Positions 1 to 10,414 are shown, counted from the first letter of the stretch. The stretch is 50,662 nt of DNA from Verrucomicrobiota bacterium (GCA_025457615.1 JALOTZ010000024.1:1-50662), one strand, 5' to 3'. The notes: generated from the letters alone by a model not told the origin. Made by a program: numbers and translations.

Positions 1-909
<909 letters not shown>

Positions 910-934
910 ACCTGACCCAGAAAGGACAACGACC

Positions 935-1945
935 ATGGATCTCAGCACAAACTATCTCGGACTGAAACTCCGCACGCCCCTGGTGCCGTCGGCTTCGCCG
1001 CTGTCGGAGGAGCTGGACAACATCAAGCTGATGGAGGATGCCGGCGCGTCCGCCGTGGTGCTCTACTCGCTGTTCGAGGAGCAACTGCGCCGCGACCGGC
1101 TGGAACTGGCCCAGCACCTCGATCACGGCACCGAGAGCTTTGCCGAGGCGCTCACCTACTTCCCGGAGCCCGATGAGTTCACCCTCGGCCCCGAGGAATA
1201 TCTCAAGCACATCAGCGCCGCCAAACGGGTCGTCAACCTGCCGATCATCGCCAGCTTGAACGGCTCGTCGGTGGGCGGCTGGATCGAATACGCCAAGTTG
1301 ATCCAGGAAGCGGGCGCCGACGCGCTGGAATTGAACATCTATTACATCCCCACCGACCCGGCCCTGAACGCCGCGAATGTCGAAGACACCTACATCGACA
1401 TCCTCAAGGCGGTGAAGTCCGTGGTGAAGATTCCGGTGGCGGTGAAGCTCAGCCCGTTCTTCAGCAGCTTCGCCAACATGGCCCAGCGACTGGACGCCGC
1501 CGGGGCGAACGGGCTGGTGCTGTTCAACCGGTTCTACCAGCCGGACATCAATCTTGAGACCCTCGAAATCAACCCGAACATCCTGTTGAGCACGCCCATG
1601 GCCATGCGCGTGCCGCTGCGCTGGGTGGCGATCCTGCACGGACGCATCAAGGCCAGCATCGCCGCCACCAGCGGCGTCCACCGGGCCACCGACGCGTTGA
1701 AGATGCTGATGGCGGGAGCCGACGTGACCATGCTCTGCTCCGTGCTCATCCGGCATGGCATCAAGCAGATAGCCGACATCGAGAAGGACATGGTCGAGTG
1801 GCTCGAGGAGCACGAGTATGAAAGCGTCGATCAGCTCAAGGGCAGCCTGAGCCAGAAGAATTGCGAGGATCCGAGCTCGTTCGAGCGCGCCCAATACATG
1901 CGCGCCATCTCGAGCTATCCCCTGCCTCCCGTGCAGACGGTGTAG
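935..1945 (+). CDS. Dihydroorotate dehydrogenase-like flavoprotein
   Basis: This 336-residue protein has the class 1 dihydroorotate dehydrogenase TIM-barrel fold: an N-terminal YLGLKLRTPLVPSASPLS strand, IIASLNGSS, an ALELNIYYIP segment, VAVKLSPFF and a C-terminal phosphate/FMN-binding region around SGVHRATDALKMLMAGADV. The family's usual role is FMN-dependent oxidation of dihydroorotate, but this subgroup sits beside pyruvate:ferredoxin oxidoreductase genes rather than pyrimidine genes, and its true substrate is not established. An AGAAAGGA Shine-Dalgarno element precedes the ATG, and the 25-bp gap to nifJ suggests cotranscription. It could be a true PyrD; the context argues for a redox partner or paralogue role instead. 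Confidence 0.88.
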   Translation: MDLSTNYLGLKLRTPLVPSASPLSEELDNIKLMEDAGASAVVLYSLFEEQLRRDRLELAQHLDHGTESFAEALTYFPEPDEFTLGPEEYLKHISAAKRVVNLPIIASLNGSSVGGWIEYAKLIQEAGADALELNIYYIPTDPALNAANVEDTYIDILKAVKSVVKIPVAVKLSPFFSSFANMAQRLDAAGANGLVLFNRFYQPDINLETLEINPNILLSTPMAMRVPLRWVAILHGRIKASIAATSGVHRATDALKMLMAGADVTMLCSVLIRHGIKQIADIEKDMVEWLEEHEYESVDQLKGSLSQKNCEDPSSFERAQYMRAISSYPLPPVQTV

Positions 1946-2040
1946 CTCCCGTCTCGCAAGAAAGGCTGGTTTCGGCAGGGCGCCGCCACCCCCGGCGCCC
2001 GCACCCGTTCGCAAGGCACGCGCACCCGCAGAGCCGCTGC

Positions 2041-2108
2041 GGCTCACGGAGCCGCGCCCCAACCACGGACCGCGAGTCCGCGACTCGCAGCAGCCACAAC
2101 GCTCGCGA
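2041..2108. repeat. Dispersed hairpin repeat, copy 1
   Basis: In the 199-bp space between convergent genes lies a GGCTC-ACG-GAGCC hairpin (2041-2053) followed by a second hairpin GCGAGT (2072-2077) / ACTCGC (2083-2088) and a CAGCAGCCAC tail. A copy about 80% identical by eye lies at 37092-37156 in the same orientation. The two differ at stem positions that keep pairing. The layout resembles REP/intergenic palindromic elements. No coding potential is seen in the rest of 1946-2144. Confidence 0.7.
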
Positions 2109-2144
2109 AGCCCACGACCAGATCGCTGGCTCCCCGGGGCTGGC

Positions 2145-3548
2145 TTACGGCAAGGTGACCGCGCGATAGAATTGCCGGGCCGACCCGCCCACCTCGCCCG
2201 TCGCCACGAATCGCGTGATACTGTTCGTCGCCAGCACAGTGGCGAGCGTTTCCCATTGGGCCAGATCGGTGGAGTGCTCGACCCGATACCGCCGATCCAT
2301 CTGTCCTTCGATGTCGAACTGCATCGGCCCCACGGCGGTTCGCTGGGGATGAACAAGGCGCGCGGATTGTGGCGAGCCCAACGGGACAAATTCGAAGTGG
2401 CGGATGACGACCTCGACCTCCTGGTGGTCCGTGGGCGGGTTGCCGTAGATAAGCCAGAAGTTCAGGCGCACGTTTTCGTCACCCGCCTGGGGCACGGCGC
2501 TGGCGTTGTTGAAAACCCAGGCGCTCAGGATGGTGGTCGGCGCGGGATTGGAATCATAACTGCCAGCCTGGCTCTGGAAGGTGATCCGGTTGGTCTCCCA
2601 GGTGAAAAGGTGGGTCGAGAGGGGCAGGCCCGCCGGCACCGCGTAACGCACCAGGTGCCCGGGCCAGTCCCAGGGCTGAACCACGAACTGCGCGTTGTTG
2701 ACGTCGTTCGAGTCCGCCCACCGACCGCACTCCACGTCAATCTCGCGATGCGTGTAGGCGGGGTCGTCGCTCCACGTGAACAGGCCCAACACCACGCTCG
2801 GATTCAGGTTGTCCACGACCGACTCCACCTCGAAGCGGTAATGGCCGTATCCAAACGAACGTTCCGTCACCACCTCCGCACACTGCCATTGGTTGGACCG
2901 GTTCGTAATCCGCAGATGCAGCCGGCCCGCCGGGTCCACCCAGACGTTGTTCGTGCTTTCGGAGAAAAAGTTCGGGCCCGGCCCCACCAGGGCGGGACTG
3001 TCCTTCACCCACCAATCGTAGCCGGAGAACGAAAGGCGGCGGACGTTCGGGTCCGCACGCACCACCGTGGCGCTGGCCAGCGCCTGGGTCAGGACGTTGG
3101 GTGGCAGCGCGGGCAGACCCAGCACACAGTCCTGATTGTAGTTGGAGCTGACCAGGAGCGCGGTGATCTTGGTGGCAAACGCGTCCGCACCGCCTGTCGT
3201 GACGTCGGCCGTCCAACGGCCATCCGGCTGAATGACGGTGAGGTCGGGATCGCAATAGGGCTTGGACCACCAGCCGGCACTGGGCACGTAAATGAACGCC
3301 GCCACACGATGGGACGCCGGGTCGGCCTCGAGCACGCGGCCCACCAGGTCCTCGGAGGATCCGAAGGCGGGGACTTGAATTACTTCGAGGGAAGGGGCCG
3401 CCGGGGTCTTCACCGCGACCAACTGGAACAAAAGTCCAAGGAGGAACATCTGGAACCAGCGCCCGGCGCAGTCACCACCTCCCTGACCCCACCCGAGGCA
3501 GGGGGTCGCGTCTCCGGGGCTGTGCAGAAGCGGTTTCATGCGCGCCAT
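2145..3548 (-). CDS. Secreted GH16-like glycoside hydrolase with C-terminal module
   Basis: Up to 467 residues. The central domain has the GH16 (laminarinase/lichenase superfamily) layout: GRLHLRITNRSNQWQCAEVV, RSFGYGHYRFEVES, and the catalytic-type E-I-D-V-E motif near residues 269-273 (HREIDVECGRW), where the outer glutamates would be nucleophile and acid/base. An N-terminal ~150-residue domain of unknown type precedes it. The last ~70 residues (RRYRVEHSTDLAQWETLATV to FYRAVTLP) resemble the C-termini of the GH16 protein at 3938-5608 and the Ig-like protein at 15306-17438. The start is uncertain: an internal ATG at 3449 (MFLLGLLFQLVAVKTPAA) gives a cleaner signal peptide, while the ATG at 3548 overlaps the broken gene upstream. 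It would hydrolyse a beta-glucan outside the cytoplasm; substrate is inferred from neighbours. Confidence 0.72.
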   Translation of the reverse strand: MARMKPLLHSPGDATPCLGWGQGGGDCAGRWFQMFLLGLLFQLVAVKTPAAPSLEVIQVPAFGSSEDLVGRVLEADPASHRVAAFIYVPSAGWWSKPYCDPDLTVIQPDGRWTADVTTGGADAFATKITALLVSSNYNQDCVLGLPALPPNVLTQALASATVVRADPNVRRLSFSGYDWWVKDSPALVGPGPNFFSESTNNVWVDPAGRLHLRITNRSNQWQCAEVVTERSFGYGHYRFEVESVVDNLNPSVVLGLFTWSDDPAYTHREIDVECGRWADSNDVNNAQFVVQPWDWPGHLVRYAVPAGLPLSTHLFTWETNRITFQSQAGSYDSNPAPTTILSAWVFNNASAVPQAGDENVRLNFWLIYGNPPTDHQEVEVVIRHFEFVPLGSPQSARLVHPQRTAVGPMQFDIEGQMDRRYRVEHSTDLAQWETLATVLATNSITRFVATGEVGGSARQFYRAVTLP

Positions 3549-3941
3549 CGCACGCTAACACAGTACAGGGCGCTGCGCGCTGTGATAAACAGGGTCTTTC
3601 GATCCTTCCCGCCCAACAGCAGGCTGGTCGGTCGCCGCGGCACCTCGATGACTCCGAGCGGGCGGCCTCGCGGATCGAACACGCGCACCTGGCCGGCGGC
3701 GAGGTAAACCCGCCCCCGCGAATCCACCGCCACCCCTTCTCCGCCCTCCTCCTTGAATTGGAGCGCATGAAACCGCCAGTAAGACGCGCTCCGGCGTCAG
3801 GTAAACCGCCTTTGAATCCTCGGGGCGAACCGTGAAGACCGAACTCGAAACCCCTGGGGCCGGAAGGGCACCCCAGCCCATCCCCAGAACACAGGACCAG
3901 AGAAGGGATGCGCGGAGCACGGGTTCTCTGCCTGCACTCAA
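3536..3941 (-). pseudogene. Broken gene: pectate-lyase-like N-terminus joined to SMP-30/gluconolactonase-like C-terminus
   Basis: Two fragments in different frames are visible. The first (from 3941) is a signal peptide followed by SSVFTVRPEDSKAVYLTPER, an opening typical of secreted pectate-lyase-superfamily proteins. After that the frame turns into low-complexity Arg/Gly residues. In another frame (about 3790 down to 3536) a well-formed segment reads QFKEEGGEGVAVDSRGRVYL, then AAGQVRVFDPRGRPLGVIEV and GGKDRKTLFITARSALY, the classical C-terminal end of SMP-30/gluconolactonase proteins. The simplest reading is an internal deletion plus frameshift of a larger polysaccharide- or sugar-lactone-processing gene. 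A sequencing error alone would not restore the missing hundreds of residues. Confidence 0.65.
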
Positions 3942-5608
3942 TAGAGGGTTTCGACCACGTAGAGCCGCTGGCTGGCGCTCACAGAATCCGGAACCGACTT
4001 GACCGTTCCATCCCCGGCCACCGTGGTCAGCGGGGTCCAGGTTGGATCCGAAATGTCGTTCTTATAGACGATCTTGTAGTTCAAGAGATTCTGGGTGGGG
4101 AACGACAATTGCACACCGCCGCCATTGAGCGAGACGGACAGGGTCGTGGCTTGCAGGGCCAATTGCTGCAGCTGCGCCTGGTCAAAATAGATCGAGCCCC
4201 ACTCATAGAGGTTCTGGAAGAACGTGACCTCATACCTGACTTTGGCGGTATTGGGTGGGGCGTGGAGTTTGTTCGTCGTTCCCCCGGAAGGGACCACCTG
4301 CTGTGTGACATTCAGGTCAACCCAAGTGTTCGTGGGCGTGCTGGCATTGAAAACCGGGGAAGCGTACTTCGCCAGAACCGCGTTCGCGGCGTTGCGGAAG
4401 GAAACCTCGACCACCGCCTGGGCGGGGCTGCGAATGTGATCGGGGGACTGCGTTCTCGCCTTGAGGGTGGCCGTCCACACCGAACCGGGCAGCGCGTCCA
4501 CGTCCTGGTAGAAGCCGGTCGAGTTCGGACCGCCAGTGTAGTCTCCGTAAACCTTGCAGGAATACGTGCCAAACGTGGGATTCTTGATGCCCTGGGTGTT
4601 GGGCCCGTTGATCGCCGGGTTCCAGACCAACCCATTGAGATCAACGATGGTCCCGCCCAGCGTGTTGGCGTTACCGCCGGCATTGCCGATCCAGGGCGCC
4701 AGGCCGCCGGTCTCGAAATTCCCATTAAGGAGCACCCCGGAATTGGTGGGTGGCAGAGTGTTGTTGGTGGCAGTGTACACCCGCACGTAGTCCACGAGCA
4801 TCTGTTGGGGGAACACGGTGGTGCCGTCCGGATAGCCCGGCCAATACCCGCCCACCGCCACGTTCAGGATGATGAAATGCGGGTGATCGAACACCCAGGT
4901 ATCCCCACCCAAACTCGCCGGTGAAGCGGCAAAGTATTGAATCCCATCCACATACCAGCGGATGAGATTGGTCTGCCATTCGATGGCGAACACCCGGAAA
5001 TCGTCGGCCACATCCGGCACAAACGTGTAGGAGCCGCCGATGCCTTCACCGCCGGAATAGCCCGGACCATGAATGGTCCCATACACCTTCTTCGGCTCCC
5101 GACCGATGTGTTCCATGATGTCGATTTCGTCGCAGGTCGGCCAGCCGACCGAGCCGATGTTGTCCCCCAGCATCCAGAACGCGGGCCAGATGCCCTGTCC
5201 GCGCGGAACCTTGATGCGTGCCTCCATCCGGCCATAGGTCCAATCCCACTTGTCCCGGGTCAGCAGCCGGGCCGAGGTGTAATTGCTGCCGGCGTAGGAT
5301 TCCTGGCGGGCTTCGATGACCAACTGTCCACCCTGAATGCGGGCGTTGTTGGTGCGGCTGGTGTAGTACTGCCATTCGCCGTTCCCCCAGCCGCCCCCGC
5401 CCAGATCGTATCCCCAGTTGGCGGGATTCGGAGAACTGCCGTCCGCCTGGCTGAACTCATCCGCCCAGACCAGGTCCCAGCCCGGCAGCGCCTGCGCCTG
5501 GAGGTTTCCTGGGAGGAAGATCGCGCCAACCAGCGTGAGCAGGCCAACCTGGCGGAGGCAACCTGGCCACATCTGGCCCCAGGGTCGGAAGAATGAGGAG
5601 AACGTCAT
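3938..5608 (-). CDS. GH16 endo-beta-glucanase (laminarinase type) with CBM-like and C-terminal modules
   Basis: With a start at the ATG ending at 5608 the protein has 556 residues; an upstream in-frame start (5689) would add 27 residues that do not look like a signal peptide. Residues 1 to ~38 form a signal peptide ending LQAQA. The GH16 domain (~40-280) shows WDLVWADEF, GNGEWQYYTSRTNNARIQGG, GRMEARIKVPRGQGIWPAFW and the catalytic E-I-D-I-M-E motif near residue 161, then HFIILNVAVGGYWPG, a pattern usual in beta-1,3-glucanases. Residues ~290-480 form a CBM4/9-like beta-sandwich (LLNGNFETGGLAPW, FYQDVDALPG, IYFDQAQL), and the final ~75 residues a module shared with neighbours. It probably cuts laminarin-like glucan outside the cell to oligosaccharides. 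The family is certain; the exact linkage is inferred. Confidence 0.9.
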   Translation of the reverse strand: MTFSSFFRPWGQMWPGCLRQVGLLTLVGAIFLPGNLQAQALPGWDLVWADEFSQADGSSPNPANWGYDLGGGGWGNGEWQYYTSRTNNARIQGGQLVIEARQESYAGSNYTSARLLTRDKWDWTYGRMEARIKVPRGQGIWPAFWMLGDNIGSVGWPTCDEIDIMEHIGREPKKVYGTIHGPGYSGGEGIGGSYTFVPDVADDFRVFAIEWQTNLIRWYVDGIQYFAASPASLGGDTWVFDHPHFIILNVAVGGYWPGYPDGTTVFPQQMLVDYVRVYTATNNTLPPTNSGVLLNGNFETGGLAPWIGNAGGNANTLGGTIVDLNGLVWNPAINGPNTQGIKNPTFGTYSCKVYGDYTGGPNSTGFYQDVDALPGSVWTATLKARTQSPDHIRSPAQAVVEVSFRNAANAVLAKYASPVFNASTPTNTWVDLNVTQQVVPSGGTTNKLHAPPNTAKVRYEVTFFQNLYEWGSIYFDQAQLQQLALQATTLSVSLNGGGVQLSFPTQNLLNYKIVYKNDISDPTWTPLTTVAGDGTVKSVPDSVSASQRLYVVETLY

Positions 5609-5735
5609 GATGAATTTGGGTGTTGGTGGTTGGATGCGCCGGTGGCCCAGTGCGCAGGCACAGTCCGGATTTGTAGTAGCAAGTACCACAGAACACCCGA
5701 AGTGTCAAAGAACCATTCGGGCGGAGCGAGGTGGG

Positions 5736-6827
5736 TCAATCCCGCTTGGCAGGCACGAGATCTGGATAAAGGTCGCGCATGACCAGTTTGGGCACGCGGT
5801 CCTCGGTGAACAGCCCCCAGTGCTTCTCGGCACCCAGGGAATCATTGGGATCCCCCTTCCAGCTCTCGTCGAAGGCTTCAAAGAAGAAGGTCGTGATGTT
5901 CATCTTCCCAGTCCACTCGAACAGCTCGTGGTAATAACGCTTCTGCTTCTCCTCGCTGGCTCGCGGGCCGAACTCGCTGGCCACGGTGGCCCAACCGGCC
6001 TCGGTGATGACAAACCGGCTGTTGGGCAGGGTCCGTCGGACAGCCTCAAGGTTGGCAATGCCGTAGGCCAGGGCTTGGTCGATGTCCTGACCTTCCCAGA
6101 GGGGGTAGATGTGGACGGACACGAAATCCAGTTCCTTGGCCAGTTGGTCGCCGTGTTTGGCCCACCAATCATGATTGTCCGCGACCGTGACCGGCTGGGC
6201 GACGGCCTGCTTGACCCGGCGCACGTAGCGGATGACGGACTCGACGGGGACCATGTGGTCATTCCAGCTCACCAGGGCCTCATTGCCTACTGCGACGGCC
6301 ACGACGATGTTCGAGTACTGGTTGGCCAGGCGGATGGCCCGCCCGATCTCCTCGAGGTTCTTGCCCTGGTTGGCTCTCAACCGCTCGTCCGAGAACGGCT
6401 GCGCCCACGGACAACCCGGATTGTTGATTTCCGCGTCGAGCCAGGCGCCGAGCACCACCTTGAGGTCCAGCTTGTGTTGCTGGATCAGTCGCAGGACGGC
6501 CTCCGAATTGACCTGGGCGTCATACAGCCGGATGAGCCGGAAGTTGCCGTCCCGGCTGAGAATCCTGAGATCCTCCAGCACCTGCTCGTCGGTCGGGTTG
6601 GCCGCGCTGTCGCCGCGGTCGGGGTGCTGTCCCTTGCGGAAACCGGAATAGCACACAGCCTTCTTGGTGCTGCACAGCAGGTCGCGGCGTTTCTGTTTCA
6701 AGTTCACCTTGGCCTGGGCGGCGGGTGCGGTGTCCCCGCCTTGGGCGGGCGTGGTGAGCGCGGCCAGGAGGAAGCACAGTGCCAGGCTCACGCCGGCGCA
6801 GGAGTGGAAGGAGAGGGTTCGGTTCAT
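5736..6827 (-). CDS. GH17-like beta-1,3-glucanase, secreted
   Basis: This 363-residue protein begins with a signal peptide (residues 1 to ~30, ending near TTPAQGG). The TIM barrel fits glycoside hydrolase family 17: FRLIRLYDAQVNSEAVLRLI, the acid/base glutamate in VAVGNEALVSWNDH (near 182), WWAKHGDQLAKELDFVSVHI, the nucleophile in RFVITEAGWATVASE (near 276), and a terminal FFFEAFDESWKGD segment. GH17 enzymes are endo-beta-1,3-glucanases or transglycosylases with retaining chemistry. The start codon overlaps the phosphorylase stop codon (ATGA), so the two are translationally coupled. With GH16, GH30 and the phosphorylase it supports a beta-1,3-glucan degradation role. A transglycosylase acting on cell-made glucans is a less likely alternative. 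Confidence 0.87.
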   Translation of the reverse strand: MNRTLSFHSCAGVSLALCFLLAALTTPAQGGDTAPAAQAKVNLKQKRRDLLCSTKKAVCYSGFRKGQHPDRGDSAANPTDEQVLEDLRILSRDGNFRLIRLYDAQVNSEAVLRLIQQHKLDLKVVLGAWLDAEINNPGCPWAQPFSDERLRANQGKNLEEIGRAIRLANQYSNIVVAVAVGNEALVSWNDHMVPVESVIRYVRRVKQAVAQPVTVADNHDWWAKHGDQLAKELDFVSVHIYPLWEGQDIDQALAYGIANLEAVRRTLPNSRFVITEAGWATVASEFGPRASEEKQKRYYHELFEWTGKMNITTFFFEAFDESWKGDPNDSLGAEKHWGLFTEDRVPKLVMRDLYPDLVPAKRD

Positions 6828-9800
6828 GGTTCAGTCTGGCGCTTGGGGGCGGGCGGGCGGACTACAGTCCGCGCTCCGGCGGGAGACGTCCAGCTCAGGC
6901 AAACTTCGATCTTCCCGATCACTCCGGTCCGATTGAAGATCTGGCGGCTCTCGTCGGAATCGAGTCGCAAGGTCTCGCGATGCTGGCGCGTGCCATCCGT
7001 TCGGAACAGGGTGAGGGAATCCTTTGCCGCCAAGCGGTAGAGAACAGGCACCTGGCCATAGGTGAATGCGAGTTCACCGCGCTTCAGCCGCAGCCGACAC
7101 CGGGCCCCGGAGACATCGCAGTACACGAAGTCACTCGGACCGGTGACAAATTCATCCCGCCGCAGCAGGCCGGGGCGGAAATGGAGTTCACCGCCCTCGA
7201 TACGCACGCCGAGTTCGCCAAAACGACAGAGGACGTCCTCCTTGACCTGACCGGTCAACCCCGGCTGCCGCGCCCCACCTTGACCCGGTGTGTGCGAATA
7301 GGGATCCATCGGGAACGCCCCGTACACCTCGGGCGACTTGCAGTCGCCAATGCCGGCGCGGATGTCGTAATAGCAGTCCGCCAACCCCTTGCGCACATCC
7401 GCTGGAGCGCCCGCCGCCACGGCTTGGTCATAGGATTCCTGCGCGGCCAGCAACAGTTTGGACACCATGTGCCAGTAGATGCAGCCCAGGCCTTCGTACC
7501 CGAAGAAGGTGCCGGAACGGCCGGTGAACGATTCGTGGTCAAAGAGCCGTTCGAACATGGCCAGCACCCGTGGCGCGTCCCGCTTGACCAGCCGGCCGTA
7601 CTGCGTGCCCGACAGTTCATCAAGAATGCGGCTGACGTCGCGGGCGTTCTTGACCAGGGAATGGAAGTGAACCCGTCCGGTCACGTCCTGCTCGACCAAC
7701 TGCCGGTTGCCGTCCGCCAGCAGCTTCCGCAACAACGCGGAACGACGCCACCCGCCCGACGGAAGATTGTTCTTCTCGACGAAGCGCGGCAGTTGGCGGT
7801 CGGGATAGAGCAGGTAGCTGTGCTGGTCGGCGCGGTAGAGGGCGCTTCGCTTGAGGGCTTTGAGCAGCTTCAAGGCTTCCCGCGGCGGCAGGTGGCCGGA
7901 ACTGAGCACCGCCACCTGGCCTTCGAGCATTTCGTAAAGCCGGCGAATGGGCAGCGCGTCGGGCCGCTCGAACCGGATCAGGTTGTAAGCGTGGTAAAGC
8001 CCGTCGGGACGCCGGTTGGACTGGATGGAATGGTTGATCCATTCGAGAGCGGTGGCGAAGAATTGCAGCAGTTGTGCGCTCGACACGTTGCGCTTCCGGT
8101 CGGCGACACCCTCGGCGTAGAGGCGCTGGCGATACTGGGCTCCCGCCCGGCCCAGGGCGTCCAGCACCCGTTTGCGCTGGGTGTCGCTGATCGGTCCCTT
8201 GAGCCACGCGCGGTGCCGCTGCAAGGCCCGGTTCGAGGCTTCCAGCCAGGCCGCGACGTCCGCGGACAACGCGAAGGAGTCCAGTTCGCGGTCGCGGAAC
8301 AGGTCGGCGCAGAACGTCAGGTAACGGCGCAGATAGTAGAGCGTCACCATGGACGTGCCATTGCCGACGAGCGCGTTGTTCGCGTCGTTCCATTCCGGGC
8401 GTTGCGTGTTGAGCCAGATGCCGGCGCCGGGGACGAAGTTGGAGAGCTTGGCCAGCAGGGGCACCAGCAGCTTCTCCGTCAGGTTCACCAGGCGCACCCG
8501 GCCATGCTTGTCCCACATCAGCTTGCCGTCCGCACCCTTGGATTCGACGCGCTGGCGGATGAGTTTCTCGAGGTGATGATCGAAGAGGACGGTGTGCTTG
8601 GGCTCGGCGAGCAGGGCCTCGTAGGGCTTGATGCGATACGGCACGTTGGCGTAGGCGAAGAGGTCGCGCCCGAGCAGTCCGCGCAGTTCCGCCGGTTCGT
8701 GCCGTTGCTGCCATTCCAGGAGCTTGAGCAGGTAGATGATCTGGTGATCGCCCCAGTAGCCGATGTGCGACCACGGATCGTGCGGATCCTCGACCTCCCA
8801 GTCGATGCCGTTGCGGGTGATGCGATAGGGATTGTAACCGTCGGCCGTCGAGGCGTTCAGGAACCGGCAGATCATGCCGCCGGTGTAACCGGGGAACGCC
8901 AGGGCGAGCGCCTCCCAGTTCTGGAAGATGTCGCGCCAGTTGCCTTCGTAATTCAGGCGCTGCGTGCCGTCGGGGTTGCGCGTCGCAATCGAAAACCGGT
9001 TCCAGGGCCGGCTGGGATCGCCATGCCGCCGGCTGAACGTGAGGGGCAGATACTCGCGGCAGATCCGCTCCAGTTGCGGGTCCTGGGACTCGCGCGCGGC
9101 CGTGACGAGCTTGCCGTAGAGAATCGTCCGGGGCAGGCGGCGGAAGAAGGTTGCATGGGTCCGGAACAGCTCATGATTGGCGTTCTGAACGAACGACTGC
9201 AGGTCCGCCTTGTCCACGCGGTAGCCATCGTGAAACACACCGCCGCGCATCAGGTTGAACAGGGTGTTGCCGTAGTGCCGGGCGCGGGCCAGGGAACGCT
9301 GCGTTTGCTGCAAGCCATCGGCACTGGCCACAATGCCCTGCAGGGCTTCGGTGCCGCGCTTCACATCCTGTAAGACCTGCCAGGCGAGGCGGGCCGGCTG
9401 CTTCAGCCCTTCGTTGAGCCGGGCAACGTCCGAAGGACCCTGGTTCACGTCCGCGATGATCATCCACTCCGCACCCTGCCCGCCCCGGAGCGGAATGGCG
9501 GACTGCACGAAATAGGCCCCCGGCTCAGCGCGAACCTCGGTCTCGGCCTGCAAGGGCTGGCCGGTGCGGAACCGGTCGAGCTGGGTTGAGGAAAGGAGGA
9601 TCAGGGGACGTTTGAGTCCGGCGGACCAAACCACGGTGGTCCGCAGTGCCTCGGCCGGCTCCGGTCGGTCCACCGGGACGGCGCTGAGCCGGAACAGGCC
9701 CAAGCCGGTGGCCGGCACCCGTTCGCTCTGCTTGTAGGCATCGAGCAGCGTGCTGTATTCCAGGTTGAACTGGCTGCCCACACCCCAGGGCATCAGGTTC

Positions 9801-10384
9801 TGAAGGCCGTCGAGCACCTCGATGCGGGCGGCCGTCCGGGCGGTATTGGTGAGCCAGGCGCGGCGGATGAAGCCGAACTGCTGGCTGTTGGCCCAGCCGT
9901 AGCGGAAGGTGAGGCCGAGGTCGTGGTTGACCTCCTCGAACATCAGTTGGTTGCCCCAGAAATTCTTGTAGAGATTGCGCTGCACCCGGTAGAGGCCCTG
10001 CCCGCGCATCGAGAACGGTTCCCACAGCCACGTCCGGCTCCCGCGCCGCACGCGCAGCAGCGTCTTGCTCCCCACCACCTCCGACAGGTCGCGGATCTTG
10101 TCGTCGGTGTAATAGGGAAACAACGCGTGGTTGGCATCCCCGCGTCCCGCGGTGAGCCCGCCCTTGCTCGAGATGAACAGCCAGTGATCGGCGTCGCTGA
10201 CGACCGTCATGAAGAACGGCCGCAGGCGATCGTAGTTGGCGATCTGGTAGAACGGTTCACCTTCCCAATCCACTTCCCGGCCCTGGACGGGGCCGGAGCC
10301 GGACTGGAGCGGGGTCTGGCCGAGGAACAAGGCCGTGCGGGGCCGCGAGGGTCTGCTTTTCATCAGGTCAGTGGGAGCGAACAT
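6824..10384 (-). CDS. Very large GH94/GH149/GH161-type glucan phosphorylase
   Basis: A 1186-residue protein without a signal peptide, hence cytoplasmic. It has the two-part architecture of inverting disaccharide/oligosaccharide phosphorylases: an N-terminal beta-sandwich region (FMTVVSDADHWLFISSKGGL, FPYYTDDKI) and a C-terminal (alpha/alpha)6 catalytic region with LNYEGNWRDIFQNWEALALA, the general-acid-type aspartate in GNWRDIFQNWE, DWEVEDPHDPWSHIGYWGDH and AGIWLNTQRPEWNDANNALV. The length exceeds classical GH94 cellobiose phosphorylase (~800) and fits the beta-1,3-oligoglucan phosphorylase families GH149 and GH161. Those release glucose 1-phosphate from imported beta-1,3-gluco-oligosaccharides. 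Between a GPH symporter gene (10415-11860) and a GH17 gene this is a coherent assignment; which of the families applies needs a profile search. Confidence 0.8.
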   Translation of the reverse strand: MFAPTDLMKSRPSRPRTALFLGQTPLQSGSGPVQGREVDWEGEPFYQIANYDRLRPFFMTVVSDADHWLFISSKGGLTAGRGDANHALFPYYTDDKIRDLSEVVGSKTLLRVRRGSRTWLWEPFSMRGQGLYRVQRNLYKNFWGNQLMFEEVNHDLGLTFRYGWANSQQFGFIRRAWLTNTARTAARIEVLDGLQNLMPWGVGSQFNLEYSTLLDAYKQSERVPATGLGLFRLSAVPVDRPEPAEALRTTVVWSAGLKRPLILLSSTQLDRFRTGQPLQAETEVRAEPGAYFVQSAIPLRGGQGAEWMIIADVNQGPSDVARLNEGLKQPARLAWQVLQDVKRGTEALQGIVASADGLQQTQRSLARARHYGNTLFNLMRGGVFHDGYRVDKADLQSFVQNANHELFRTHATFFRRLPRTILYGKLVTAARESQDPQLERICREYLPLTFSRRHGDPSRPWNRFSIATRNPDGTQRLNYEGNWRDIFQNWEALALAFPGYTGGMICRFLNASTADGYNPYRITRNGIDWEVEDPHDPWSHIGYWGDHQIIYLLKLLEWQQRHEPAELRGLLGRDLFAYANVPYRIKPYEALLAEPKHTVLFDHHLEKLIRQRVESKGADGKLMWDKHGRVRLVNLTEKLLVPLLAKLSNFVPGAGIWLNTQRPEWNDANNALVGNGTSMVTLYYLRRYLTFCADLFRDRELDSFALSADVAAWLEASNRALQRHRAWLKGPISDTQRKRVLDALGRAGAQYRQRLYAEGVADRKRNVSSAQLLQFFATALEWINHSIQSNRRPDGLYHAYNLIRFERPDALPIRRLYEMLEGQVAVLSSGHLPPREALKLLKALKRSALYRADQHSYLLYPDRQLPRFVEKNNLPSGGWRRSALLRKLLADGNRQLVEQDVTGRVHFHSLVKNARDVSRILDELSGTQYGRLVKRDAPRVLAMFERLFDHESFTGRSGTFFGYEGLGCIYWHMVSKLLLAAQESYDQAVAAGAPADVRKGLADCYYDIRAGIGDCKSPEVYGAFPMDPYSHTPGQGGARQPGLTGQVKEDVLCRFGELGVRIEGGELHFRPGLLRRDEFVTGPSDFVYCDVSGARCRLRLKRGELAFTYGQVPVLYRLAAKDSLTLFRTDGTRQHRETLRLDSDESRQIFNRTGVIGKIEVCLSWTSPAGARTVVRPPAPKRQTEP

Positions 10385-10414
10385 GGGGTTGGGTGTCGCA
10401 GCCGGGCCCGGCGC

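Noticed and set aside
5680-5708. Promoter for the GH16 gene with TTGACA on the minus strand (complement of 5703-5708)
   Set aside because: No acceptable -10 element at 16-18 bases; too weak to list as a feature.
6779-9373. 864-codon plus-strand frame antisense to the phosphorylase
   Set aside because: High-GC mirror of the codon pattern of the real minus-strand gene; no domain seen and the opposite strand has clear GH94/GH149-type motifs.
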